A DNA stretch of 64,000 bases from Laccaria trichodermophora. Lineage: Eukaryota; Basidiomycota; Agaricomycetes; Agaricales; Hydnangiaceae. Location: assembly GCA_018417955.1 (NCBI GenBank), contig JACTVC010000012.1:1400169-1464168 (forward strand), written 5' to 3'. Of the stretch, positions 40,253 to 50,696 are shown piece after piece. A program made the position numbers and the translations under genes. Under the pieces are notes generated by a model that saw only the letters and a program-made list of their open reading frames with translations, was not told the DNA's origin and searched no databases. Numbering within the stretch: position 1 is the first letter of the stretch; each line of letters starts with the position of its first letter.

Positions 40253-41169
40253 TCATCGTTTGCGTTTCTTCACAACCCGCGTAGACGACCCTCGCGTGGC
40301 ACCTCCACGGCCTCTCTTGCTGTTTTTCGGAGGACGCCCACGCGTAGGTTTGGGGGACGCTGAACGCGCTGTACAACATTCACGTCATGATCAGAGCAAA
40401 AAAGAGACCAACAGCGACGCACCTGGTGAAGGCTCTCGCATATCAACATCAAAATCTTCCGCATAATCAGTGCCTGCATCCGTCCCAGTCAACACGCTTT
40501 CCCTTGGTGTCCCCATCGTAACTGGCCCTTCATCGCCACTCTCCTGCGTCAGCGCACTGCTGTCACTATCACCACCAACGAGTCCCGCAAGACTGAGTTT
40601 GCTTTTACTCTTACCGCGTTTTCGATTGGTGCTGTTACGGCGTTTCAGAGTTGAGGCTGAAAGAAGCGGTGATTCTGGTGGCGGAATCGGGGAAGATGGG
40701 GCGGAGACAGTTGCGCGCATCCGGCGTTGTGATATTAGGGTTTCGAAGGATTCATCGTATGGCAGTGAGAACTCTTCTTTGAAAAAAGGATGTCTGGAGA
40801 GATTTTCGGAGGGAGATGGAGAGCGAATGGAAATGGGCGTGGAGTTGTTGGAGTGGGGGGTGTAGTATCCTTCGGCTTCCAAGTCCTGTGGCAATGATAA
40901 GATCCTGAGTGAAGAAACGAAATGATACTCACAATAGCGTCGAGAGCGTCAAGGTCGTAACATGTTCTCAGTTTCTTCCAGATAGAGTCTATGTGTATTG
41001 TTCTGCCAGTATCTTTGAAAATGGAACTTTGAATTGTAAGAACGTGAAAGTATCGATGGATGCCGACAGGCCGAGCGCGCATGATAGAGCGAAAAAAAGA
41101 TATTTCCCCTTCAACGGAAGAAAGAAAGGCGCTCTCGTCTTCCTTGCTTCCGGCTTGTACGACGGTCAT
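40253..41169 (-). CDS. EAF7: Eaf7/MRGBP-type subunit of the NuA4 histone acetyltransferase (CT20 family)
   Basis: Accessory subunit of the NuA4/TIP60 chromatin complex. Model complement(40253..40368, 40423..40885, 40933..41169), 271 residues. The CT20 core is within residues 15-85: EGEISFFRSIMRARPVGIHR, then YFHVLTIQSSIF, then IDSIWKKLRTCYDLDALD. The rest is low-complexity with Ser/Pro clusters, a basic patch (KRRNSTNRKRGKSKSK) and an acidic stretch (DYAEDFDVDMREPSPG). The C-terminus is an AT-hook-like basic tail (TRGRPPKNSKRGRG ... VVKKRKR). Divergent from the AN1 gene over 132 bp. Confidence 0.93.
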
Positions 41170-41301
41170 CGTTGATTCAAGTCAAGTGCTGCGACCTCAA
41201 CCCGTGTTTGCAACCACCTCCGTTTGAAATAGAACCAAACACTAATTTATCATGCTTGCGCGGCTAGCATGCGTCATCTTCACACCTCTTCCACATACCA
41301 A

Positions 41302-42465
41302 ATGTCCTCTTCCACCCTCCCCGAGTCTGACTCTCAACTCCTCGAAATTGGGAAGCAATGCTCTCACCAGTCGTGTCTTCTCGTCGATTTCCTACCATTC
41401 AAGTGCCAGCATTGTGAACTGGCCTTTTGCCAGGAGCACTTCAAAGTCGAGGCTCACCAATGTCCAAAGTACGATGAAGCAAAGCATAACAGAGTGGCTC
41501 CAAATTGTATTTCATTTTACAGGACTCTATTGTCCAATGCTAATCATCTGCAGGCCCTGTGTGCAATATCCCCGTCGCTGTTCGTCCCGGCCAAGACCCA
41601 AACGTTCGCATGGAGCTCCATTTTAGTCAAGAATGCTCTGTGATGAGTGGCAAGCAGCAAAAGTCGAAAGCAACACCCAGATGTGCCAGAGGAACATGCA
41701 GAAAAGTTCTTTTCTCACCCATTCGATGTGTTGTGAGTCCTAATAGAATTCATTCGAAATGATCACTCATGAGTTTGATAGAAATGTCGAGAACAATTCT
41801 GCCCAGCCCATCGTTTCCCCGCTGACCACAACTGCGCAAACTCCATACCACAGGCCAAGCAAACCCCCTCGAGACCCACACCCAATTTCAGTGCTGCTGC
41901 TAAAACTTTGAATTCAAAGGCATCAGCCACGGGTTCTGCTGCTGCTGACGCTGTCAAGAAATCCGTGGCATCCATTAATACCAGTGCTGCAGCTACGAAT
42001 TCTGGCTTGGCACTTCCCTTCAACAAGACTGACCGGTAGATATCTATTCCCTACCATCCTAGTATCGACTCATGAAGCACTAGTCTCTCTCCTTCCGCTC
42101 CATCCATGCCCACTAATCAACTTGACGATACTACCAATGATTCCTCCACTAATCCCACGCCTAATGTCGACGCGTCGAAATCTATGCCCTGGACCTCTAT
42201 AATTCCTCGACCCATATGCACCCCGGCTTAATAATTCACCCATACCTGTATTTATATCTCATAGACGAGCGAAGGCGGAGAGAGAGAGTAAACGCAAGGC
42301 GATGCAAGCTCGTGCAAAGAAAGGGGTATGTGTCTTCTTGCAATACTGCTATTAAGTTGCATCGCTTAACTTGATTCGCAGTTGTTGACTGAGGATGAGA
42401 AACTCATTCTCGCCACAGAGGAGGCAAACCATGCGGAGGATAAGAAGGATTGCGTTGTGATGTAG
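41302..42465 (+). CDS. AN1-type zinc-finger protein (Cuz1/ZFAND2 group)
   Basis: Stress-linked proteasome/Cdc48 adaptor family. Exons begin 41302..41506, 41554..41732 and 41782..about 42038, followed by 3' exons. Two AN1 fingers: first CSHQSCLLVDFLPFKCQHC with EAHQCP, second CARGTCRKVLFSPIRC with CREQFCPAHRF and DHNC. The start chosen (41302, MSSSTLPESD) fits the family; an in-frame ATG 33 bases upstream is possible. The C-terminal exons encode RAKAERESKRKAMQARAKKG and LTEDEKLILATEEA, ending DCVVM at TAG 42463-42465. A Ser/Thr/Asn-rich segment (about 42081-42172) can be included or skipped in frame. Confidence 0.88.
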
Positions 42466-43030
42466 CACTAGATCTGATTTTAGAGACTGTATTTGTTGGA
42501 TTGGACTATCTTTGTTGCGTGGATGGATATAACGAACGGATCTATGCATCATTTTTTAAATTTCCTCTGTCCCCTCTATGTTCTCCAGGAGTCGCGTGTA
42601 AAAAAGGCAAACGGTGCTCCTACCAGTCGCGTTGGTCGAATAGCACTGGCTGTCATCGAAAAATGCAACTGGGGTTGATATTGAAATGGACCATATTCCA
42701 TTGCTGTAGAAGGACACTAAACCCCTAAAGAAAGAACGCAAAAATTCACCCCAATAGCTATAAATTAACATGATCGTATGGCTTCAAAATTGTATCTATG
42801 AAGCGTCTTGAGTCCCCTCCTCGACCTTCTTCTATCCAGGTCGAAATCGCCTATTCCCAATATGAGGGATAGAACCCTGACAGTTCCCAGTTGATGATAG
42901 CCAGGGGAAACAAGGATGTTGGAGGATTCTGCGTGAGAAAGGACACCAAGTAATTAGTTGTTGAAAGTAAATGGGACGCGTACGTGGAAGGATAGGACAA
43001 TAATCGTAACACTCACGCACTCAGTTGAAA
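42466..43030. other. Intergenic, no gene seen
   Basis: Short ORFs only on both strands between the AN1 gene and the next minus-strand gene; no motif or joinable exon set. Confidence 0.45.
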
Positions 43031-43035
43031 ACTTG

Positions 43036-43748
43036 CTAGACACTGAAACTTGTGGCGTTGTCAAGGGCACTGAGGGCAGCTGGGTCCAGGTATCGGTGTT
43101 TCTCCACCAAAACTCCAACTAACTTCCTAATCCACTCTTGGCAACGCTCAAAGTCTCGGTTTGGTAGGTTCCACACGGGATGATCATGAGGTGGTAAAGT
43201 AGCCTCGGGGTTTTGGACAGGGAGTCCGAGGTCGAACGCAACCTGCTCGATCGCGTCAATGGGGTGCGATTGAATGTCGGCTTCACGACAAGCGTCCGGG
43301 GTGTAGTCGTCCACGATCAGGTTGGGCAGAACATACCCCAGGTGCATGTAATGGTCATGTTCGGAGTATGTCTCTCGAATATTGAAGTTGGTCTTGATTT
43401 GGAAACCAAACCCATCCTATACGTTTCCGGTGACCTGAATGACCTTGCCAATGTTCGAATCCGTCGTGGATGGAATGTATAAGTACCAATGAGCACGTTT
43501 ATTTTCGTAGCAATTGTACCCGAGACAGATTTGGCGCTGCGCGACGGGCTGGGGAATTGTGGAAGTGATAGTACTGGGATTCGCGGCAGTAGCGGTACTG
43601 GAATTCGCGGCGGCGGCAGCCTCTTTTACAATCAGAATATGAAATTTGCCATGACGCAAGTCAACAACAATGCTAGTTACTTACCTCGGGCTTCGCGCGC
43701 CCTCCTAGACCACAATGATGCTGGTGAAGATGCCTGGGGCAGCGACAT
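43036..43748 (-). pseudogene. Uncharacterised fungal gene with an in-frame TAG (probable pseudogene)
   Basis: Model complement(43036..43622, 43685..43748). Exon 1 (21 codons) joins to an Ala/Ser/Thr-rich stretch, then KRAHWYLYIPSTTDSN, KVIQVTGNV, a stop TAG at 43417-43419, and in the same frame DGFGFQIKTNFNIRETYSEH, MHLGYVLPNLIVDD, QSHPIDAIEQVAFDLGLP and QEWIRKLVGVLVEK. The downstream part reads as continuous protein to 43036. I recall similar uncharacterised Agaricomycete proteins in which the segment across the stop is coding. An alternative is a 51-bp intron (GTATAG ... GAGAG) removing the stop in frame. Function unknown. Confidence 0.55.
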
Positions 43749-44418
43749 GGAATCGATAGCCGGATGCTTTGAGAATTCTCTTGCAAAGCCTAAGTTAGTT
43801 GAATCGGTGAAAGGTTGATTGTAACTTACTAGATAAGACTTGTATACGGTATGGTATGGAACCACTGGGATATCGTATAGTTGTCCTCAATTTAGACAAC
43901 GTCTCCATTGCTCTGTGGGCTGTGGGTGCAAGACATGAGAAGGTTTGTTATTTTTTCCAGATGGACTATTGTTCTCGTTTTATACAATCCGTCGCTCTGT
44001 GGGTGCAAGACGCGTGATGGCTAGCCATTGTTCTGGGCGAGGATCCTTCCTTCTCCGCCTGCCAGCCGACGTGAGACAAAGGATCTTTGCAACAGACCGA
44101 AAATTCTTTTTTGGGCGTTACGTGACAAGTCATCTGATTGACCACAACTCTCGTCAGAAAATCTGATAAATCAGACAGTACTGCTCAGCCTTGTGTCTCG
44201 TTTTTTCGCATTTTGACTGGCGGAAATGGATTTGAAATCTGGCTCCTAAGTTATGGAGGGTCTTAGGGTTCGGTTGTCTTGGTTAAGGGCTATGATCCTC
44301 ATTTGTACAATATGTACCTACGCTGACAGTGATGCATGCACAGCGACTATAGAACGTGAATAATTAGAACGTCGTCGGAAGCAACCTATCGACGGATATT
44401 GCATTACCGTTACTGTGT

Positions 44419-44785
44419 CTAATTCGAACCATAAGGCAGCAGAAGTTTCTTCAGCTTGTGTGATTGTGCACTGGTTGAATAGGCTGTGGTGCTTAGTCTA
44501 TTTTTTCTTGCAGCATTTTTGGACGCATTCAAATGTGAATGACATGCTTTCCCCTAATATAAATTGAAGTACTGAAAGTTCGGAGTCTGTGCAACAACGT
44601 ACACGTTTGAAATCGCTACCTGAAGCGAGTGACCGCCAGCGTTTTTTCGCGCCAGAATGCGACTTCATTTTGTAACCAGCCTCAGCAACGGACGAGACCG
44701 AGAAGAACCGCGGCAGGAAAGCTGTTGCAGAGGGTTGTGACCTTGAACATGATTGGACTGTCCGTGCCAGTTGACCGAAGAACAT
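44419..44785 (-). CDS. MRPL35: Mitochondrial ribosomal protein bL35m
   Basis: Subunit of the mitochondrial large ribosomal subunit. Model complement(44419..44553, 44603..44785), 105 residues. Exon 1 gives a presequence (MFFGQLARTVQSCSRSQPSA) and the bL35 hallmark YKMKSHSGAKKRWRSLASGS; a 49-bp intron joins to GKACHSHLNASKNAARKNRL and a C-terminus ending LLPYGSN. A reading from 44794 would start with TTG, so 44785 is preferred. It sits only about 80 bp from the CpG-free block. Confidence 0.88.
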
Positions 44786-44867
44786 GTTGTGCAAGGAGGT
44801 TGCAAGGAGGTTATGGCCAAAAGTGGTCGAACCAGAGTGATCAAGCTATACCATCAGGAAAATCACG

Positions 44868-45622
44868 GGCAATTGATTTTGCTGGATAGTATTTGTCACA
44901 TCAAAACAATATTGCACCACTTTGGTGCCTTGGACAAAATTATACCAAGCTTTAGAGGTGCCCTGTAAAGTAGGTGAAATGTGGTAAGTATCACACAACC
45001 ATGTAAACAATAGGCCCAATAAATTAATTATTAGAAGACCTAGATCAATTTCTGTAATAGTCTTACAAAGTCTTGGAATTTTGACATCCAAGTTATAAGA
45101 CATGGCCAACAACTAAAATCATGGCATACCTATGATAAGGGAGGATAAACTTCCAGCCACCTTCAGGGGCTCACACAATGACTTGCTAATGCCTCATAAT
45201 CCTGACATTCTTATAACAAATTTGATGCCATAATTTAAGTACTAGGCCAACAAGAAGTATGGTGGCAGAGACATGGCAAGGGAGAAAAAACTTCAACCTA
45301 TTTTTTGGCTCAGACAATAACTTGCCATTTTCTCATAACTCTGATTACAAAAAGGATGCACTGGCAATTACTAGGCTAGGACTATAATACTTGTAACATA
45401 AAGGCTCAAACAAATATTTCAAAGAATTCAACAACTTGAATATATATTCATCAAGCTACTACATACAGAACAATTAGGCTATGGACTTTGTCTGACCTGG
45501 CAGCATAGGGTGATGATGACCCCAACTGTGAGGAGCACACTGGCAAGGAGAACAAAGGCTCAAATGAAGGTGCTGATGACAATGTGCTGAGTATGGCTTG
45601 ATACAAAGTGAAAGCTGAACTA
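44868..45622. repeat. CpG-free, AT-rich block (probable ancient methylated repeat)
   Basis: From 44868 to 45622, 755 bp contain no CG dinucleotide at all, while flanking DNA has several per 100 bp. The block is also AT-rich and has no coding potential. Complete loss of CpG is the expected result of long-term cytosine methylation and deamination of a repeat, known for transposons in basidiomycetes. The element type is not recognisable; no terminal repeats were identified. The borders are sharp: CGs resume at 44866 and 45623. Confidence 0.7.
45101..45365. repeat. Imperfect tandem repeat, two units of about 140 bp
   Basis: Two related units lie head to tail within the CpG-free block: unit A from about 45101 and unit B from about 45241. 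Shared landmarks in order are GGCCAACAA, GGCA, AAGGGAG, AAACTTC, GGCTCA, ACAAT, ACTTGC and CTCATAA. Similarity is moderate with small indels, suggesting an old duplication. Confidence 0.6.
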
Positions 45623-45659
45623 CGATACCATTTCTGCGAGCCTCCTTGGGTATGATAGT

Positions 45660-46042
45660 CTAAAAATCATTCGTCAATGTAGGTTGCACCTCATCAAAAG
45701 TGTTGTCCCAAGCTTCATGCATAGCTAGGATGTGTTTTAATGAAAGAACGCCATTGAAATGGATGAACACCTACCAAGATCCGCACTCTTGATTCATCGA
45801 AGAGCTGGAATCGCCTCTGAAGCACATATTTCCCCCTCTCGGCTTAAACGAGGAAAAGAAGCTCGTAGCGCAGATGAGTATATGCGGCACATAAGCATAA
45901 AAAAGCCAACTAACCTTGACGTCGCCCGTCTTATTCTTCAATAGCTCCCACTCCTCTGCAATTCATCGTCAATTTTCTCAATAACCCGTTTCGCCTGGGT
46001 TTCTGCCCGCAGACGGGACATACGTTCTGCCCCCGTCTCCAT
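45660..46042 (-). CDS. Small hypothetical protein (about 60 residues)
   Basis: Four short exons can be joined: a 19-nt exon starting at the ATG at 46042 (METGAE), then QEEWELLKNKTGDVK, then RRFQLFDESRVRILV, then AMHEAWDNTFDEVQ and a TAG at 45660-45662. Donors and acceptors are standard (GTATGT, GTTAGT, GTGTTC) and the joined peptide is charged and helix-like. The product is not recognised, and the N-terminal start is uncertain. Its 3' end lies right beside the CpG-free block. Confidence 0.4.
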
Positions 46043-46169
46043 GGTGAAGGTTTGAGGCAGCGGAGATGGGATCGACCTGACTGTAGAACGACGGTGTAGT
46101 AAGCGGAGGTGGTGGTGGTCATGAAGGAGGAAAAGAGGTCGGCCTCCGATTGAAATGCATGGGGCAAGG

Positions 46170-47400
46170 AGTTGAGCAGAGGTGCGGTGAAAGGTGGTGG
46201 GAGTTGGGAAGAAAGACCTTCAGCGTATCATGTGACGCTCAAGTCGTTCAAGTTCGTGTCCGAGTCTATTCTATCATCTAAGTCTTTCCACCCTTCACCA
46301 CTCTTTCTATCTGACCAATTACCGGTTACCGGTTACCCTTCATGTGCTTCAGCCTCCGCGAAGCTTACAATGAGCCGATGCACACTTTTGGTCGTTCAAC
46401 ACTTTGCCTGGTACCCTTTCCACTACTATGTGTGCCCCACGGGAAGCTTACACAGTCACAGGATTGAAAAGGTTGGAAGTTAGACGTGGCAGACTGAGGG
46501 GATTTTGGACTGAGGTATGTTCGGGTCTTATATCAGTTGGCCCCCCGATGTCTTTCCCCAGGCTTTCGCTACGCCTGCACCATCCACGTTACGCCTGTCC
46601 CTCTGTACGACTTAATGCGTAGCCGTGTTCCGTCCATTCTGGACTCTGCCGCATTCATCAACGGCTCGCATACAGAGGGGCAAGTATCCTTACCACCACC
46701 CCCGTCATCCCAGGATGATCCAGATACGGCAGCATGACACCCCTCGCAACTCTGAGATGCTGTTCTTCATTCAAGCACCCATAATCCAAGAGAGTGTGCA
46801 TCTCCTTTTCGGGGAGCCGTCGTAGCAGGCGAAGTCCCATCAACGAGGCAGCGGAGAGATATGGCATGTTCTCCCGACCCCATAAGGTGAAGAAGACAAG
46901 ACGTAATCGAGTGAGTCTCTACCATGCTTTCATTGTCATTGTTGCTGATTTTGAATCTATTTTTGCAGTCGTTCCCAGACGCTTGGAACATCCAAGGACT
47001 GACGGCGTTTGCAAAGGATCTCCAGCCTGCCAAAAACATCCTCAAATCTGTCATTCCGCCTACTCTACCCCTACGGCCACGCGTGTCTAGCCATCCCCCG
47101 ACTCGCAATGTGCCAGTGGCACCTCAAATTTGCAATATCACTAAACCCTCTCCACAACCACGCTCCACCGAGCACCGTCGTCTCCAACCTCGCGCTGCTG
47201 CTTGCTTCACCGCCAGAGCCAGAGGCACCGCTACCGCGTCGGTGTGCGTGAGTGCCTGCAACATGAAGTCCATTGGGGATGGGTAGGATGCCGTGAGGAA
47301 AACAATAGTTGTACAAGCGGTATCAGTGTGTACTTCACAGACTCCGCAATATAGTTATCATGTATCAGTGTGTACTTATGTAGATTTCGCAACATAGTTA
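46170..47400 (+). other. Unresolved region with plus-strand exon-like fragments
   Basis: Protein-like plus-strand segments occur at about 46556-46680 (ACTIHVTPVPLYDLMRSR), 46800-46910 (RSPINEAAERYGMFSRPH) and 46969-47080 (SFPDAWNIQGLTAFAKDL). A convincing 60-bp intron (GTGAGT ... TTGCAG) lies between the last two. I could not build a complete gene and do not recognise the product. The minus strand is equally open in parts. Confidence 0.3.
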
Positions 47401-47431
47401 TCTTTGCCAACGACTTGTCGACTTACTCAAG

Positions 47432-49320
47432 TCAGTCCGAATTGGCACACATTTGCAAGAGTAGAAAAGTTGCTAGTTGATGAGTGCACTCCAATAGTAC
47501 CGAAAAGTACTCCGTTGGCAAATTGATAATAATGATATGCTTGACCACCTTGAAGAAGTACGAATTAGAATGGTTAGGCATAGGAGGGCGCCATGCTGAT
47601 GTCTTTTGTTCGATCCACACGGAGGAGAGGGACTGTTCGACGTGTTTGACGTGTAGGAGGAAGCGGAAGAGGAGTTGATATCGGAGGATTGTCTTGCGCG
47701 ATATGACGAGGGATAAGGGGAATCTAACGGTGTAATCCAACGTCAAAGTGTCGATTGCTGAAAGATGATCAGAATGTCGTCTAAGAGGAGGACGTTACTA
47801 AAACATACCCAACATCGTTTTCTTCTCTTCCTTCTTCTGCTCCTCATGAGCTTGCTTACCTTCCCCATCCCCGCCCTCGTCACCCCCAATAACCCCACTA
47901 ATATTAACAACCTTCAACAAAAAGTCATACAAGCCAGTCTCGGACATCGTGACCTTGACATCTTCCCTAAACAACAGGACCTCCCCATGTGCATCCGCAT
48001 TTAGCGCCAGATCAAGCAAGCTTTGCAGCTTGACGATGAAGGCTGATTTTGAGGCTTTGCGTACTTCAGTGGCAGACAGGACAAGGAGATGGGTCAGGAA
48101 TGACGCTTGCGAGGGGAAGAAATATCGCTTGAGAGACCGAAGGCGCGGAATGAGCTGTTGATCCTTGAGTAGGAGTTCGAGGAGAGTTTTCTTAGCGTGT
48201 GAATAAGCGTCTTCGACTAACTGGCAGAATCTATGCGTGCGGTGAGTTATGTTCTAGTTTGGATCTAATAGGAAACGAACCTTTCATCGTCCATGGATAG
48301 ATCTTCATCTTCTGTCCCCTTGTCCCGACTCACCTCCATCCCACATTCCCTTATCACGTTAAGGTACTTGCCCGCTAACAAGATCTTGTGCTTCCAGCCC
48401 TCCAGAAGGGGTGGCACACATGCTCATCCAGGTAATCGCCCGCCCACAGAGCGAGGCGGTGGTACCGCAGCATGATGTCGTTTGGAAAACGAAGATGTTG
48501 AACCGTTAGGGATAGGGTTGGATTGTGGGGTGAACGTAAAGCCAGAGCTTTTGGAGCGAAAATTGTGGTGAGGTATTGAATGCATGTTCGAGCTGTGACA
48601 GCAGAGTTTGGTAGTCCTATTACATCGACATCGGTTAAACTGCAAAGAGCGCGAAATAGACAGATGGCGTACCTTAAGCATGTCTCTCATCGCGGCACAA
48701 AATGCGTGATTCACCAACCCATAGTCAAGGTGGCTCCGATGTTCGACAAACGCAAAGATGGCGGTATAGTACGTTCCAAGTGGTAAAACTCGTTCAACCA
48801 GTTACAGTGAGGAGTCTGTTAGGATTCAGTTAACCCGGCGCATAAGTACCAGTGGGGCGCCAACCTAGGGATGGAGATACCACGAACCGAATCCCTTGCA
48901 AAGGATCATCGTCTTCAGGAGAATAATCAGGATGGAACGTCACGTATGCGCCTTCGATGCCCTATCCTTCAACTAAAAACAGACGAAAAACCCATTTACC
49001 AGACCATACGCACCATAAGCACATACAACAGGTCCTCCAATATCATCGCTTCCTGAATCTCCACCGGCACACGATCAAGCGGCTCCAGTTTCTCCTTCCC
49101 CCTTTTCTTGGGTGCACTGCTGGTGGAAACGAGCGAATTCAATGGGGCGCGAACGAAGGAGGTTTCGGCGATGGACTTGAGGGTTCGTCTGCTTGGTCTG
49201 TCAAACAGCCTCAGCCTGCGTGACGATAACTGGAGGACGGAACAAGAGCGCACTTCTTGAACGTCCCCCGCGTGAAATGTGTGACGATGCAGGTTCATCG
49301 TCGATATCATCGCCGGGTAG
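47432..49320 (-). pseudogene. Decayed copy of a gamma-tubulin complex component 2 (GCP2/Spc97/Alp4) gene
   Basis: Family peptides run in order on the minus strand: RPPVIVTQ, RTLKSIAETSFVRAP, LEPLDRVPVEIQEAMILEDL, HPDYSPEDDDPLQGIRF, ERVLPLGTYYTAI, HRSHLDYGLVNHAF, EHAFNTSPQFSLQKLW, then VPPPRSVGGRLPG, VPPLLEGWKHKILLAGKYL, KDQQLIPRLRSLKRYFF, LQSLLDLALNADAHGE, FPLSLVISRKTILRYQLLFR and HVKHVEQSLSSVWIEQKT. Lesions: a one-base insertion near 49203, stop TAA at 48802-48804, a large internal deletion near 48520 (several hundred residues missing), stop TGA at 48424-48426, and loss of family similarity after about 47580. Introns persist at family-consistent places, so this is not a retrocopy. GCP2 is normally essential, so an intact copy should exist elsewhere. 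Confidence 0.85.
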
Positions 49321-49550
49321 CCTATTATGTCGTCGCACAGACGCGATGGTGCCTGTGATCTAAGGTAATGTTTAGATTGGTTTGAGCGGGATTTCAATGC
49401 TTTACTTTTGTGTACTCCTTCGCTGACAATCCCAAAGTCTTTTTGCGTACTCCTGGTCGAGTTCGAGGGGTAAGTATATGGATCCATGGTAATGTTACAC
49501 AATCAAGTTTGTTTCAAGTTGTGTGTTGGGTACCGGTTCAAGTTCCCTAT

Positions 49551-50060
49551 CTATTTATCTATCTCTCCGCTCCATAAACATTCACATTTGTGGAAAATAA
49601 TTGTCTTGCGGGAGTCCGCTCCAAGTCTGGCTACTCCCCCATGTCGGCTGATGTGTAGGAAGAAGAGGGAACGATTTGATTCCAAGGCGAAGGCCCATGC
49701 CGTCCAATGATCGCCCTCCTTTCGACCACGGTTCCCTCTTCTGTTGTGGGATTTATGTGGAGCATCGCTAGAGGCGTTAAAATCAGGGAGATAAACACAA
49801 TGAATGCAGAAGTAAACGTACTGGATGAGGAGACGCAAATCACGAACCCCAAAGGTTTTGCTTATCTCATCTTTCCTCGACAATATTGTTTTCTGAGCAA
49901 TCCGCAGCGCTAACTGTCGACGAGTTTTGATTGACCGACGGATAAATACTTCGAGGTGCATGCTGTTGCAAAGTGTTGACAACGACGCAAAGTTGGCGAT
50001 GCTATCAAATTTAAAGTAGTACTCGATTGCATGTTTGATGGCTAGAGCTGTGCACCCCAC
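49551..50060 (-). other. Open reading frame of 169 codons, probably not a gene
   Basis: The minus strand is open from 50060 to 49551, but the peptide has no motif, no domain-like pattern and lies between two decayed genes. I keep it as a note only. Confidence 0.2.
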
Positions 50061-50084
50061 CGTTCGTTCGAGGCATACCGACCA

Positions 50085-50300
50085 CCTCAGCTACTAGTAC
50101 ACGGTTCGATACCGCCATGCGCTTGTCGACTGTCTCGCTTCGCCGTTTTCATTCTTTGCCCTTTGGGTGCTGCATCTTGAACCATGCGGCGGCGGCGCAC
50201 AAGCAGATAAGCAAGAGTGGGATGAGGACGCCGGCTGCTGTTTTGCCTGAGATAGACTTTTGCTTCGCGTTGGCTGCGTATACGATGAGGGGGCACGCGC
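50085..50300 (-). pseudogene. Relic of a fungal single-pass membrane protein
   Basis: The minus strand reads KQKSISGKTAAGVLIPLLLI then a membrane helix and HPKGKE, a TGA stop near 50155, then in the same frame KRRSETVDKRMAVSN. The juxtamembrane pattern (GKTxAG-IP helix, basic stop-transfer, KRxSExVDKRM) is one I recall from a large Agaricomycete family of single-pass proteins of unknown function. Relative to that family, the stop and the loss of about 20 residues after DKRM mark it as a relic. Confidence 0.5.
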
Positions 50301-50696
50301 ACCTCACGGATGAATATGGCGTGGACACACAAGAGCCTACTCCCAGGAACATTCAACTAGGACAGGACAGCCATATAGTTATTTTCGCTATCATGATGGA
50401 CGCCGACGAGCATTGGATTCTAAATCGCACATTAGTCACCGCCCGATGAAAATAAATCTGATTCCTGACATGCGTGAAGCGTTCTGCTCCCTCCTTTTCT
50501 TAGTAAGACTCTTACTTTTAGTCCTCTTCACTCCATCACCGTCTACACCACCGCTCTCGCTCCCCCGCGACTGACTGCGAAACTATCGTTTGGATATCAG
50601 GAGAAAGCCAAACAATAAATAGCTCACATGCTAGCTCTCGTCATAAATCTCATAAATTCTAAAGGGAATCTGAACATGACAAAGTATTCAAGTTGT

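Noticed and set aside
44785..44794. bL35m starting three codons earlier
   Set aside because: That reading starts with TTG; the ATG at 44785 is the better start.
49551..50060. 169-codon minus-strand ORF as a real gene
   Set aside because: No motif, no plausible flanking exons, and it sits between two decayed genes; retained only as a note.
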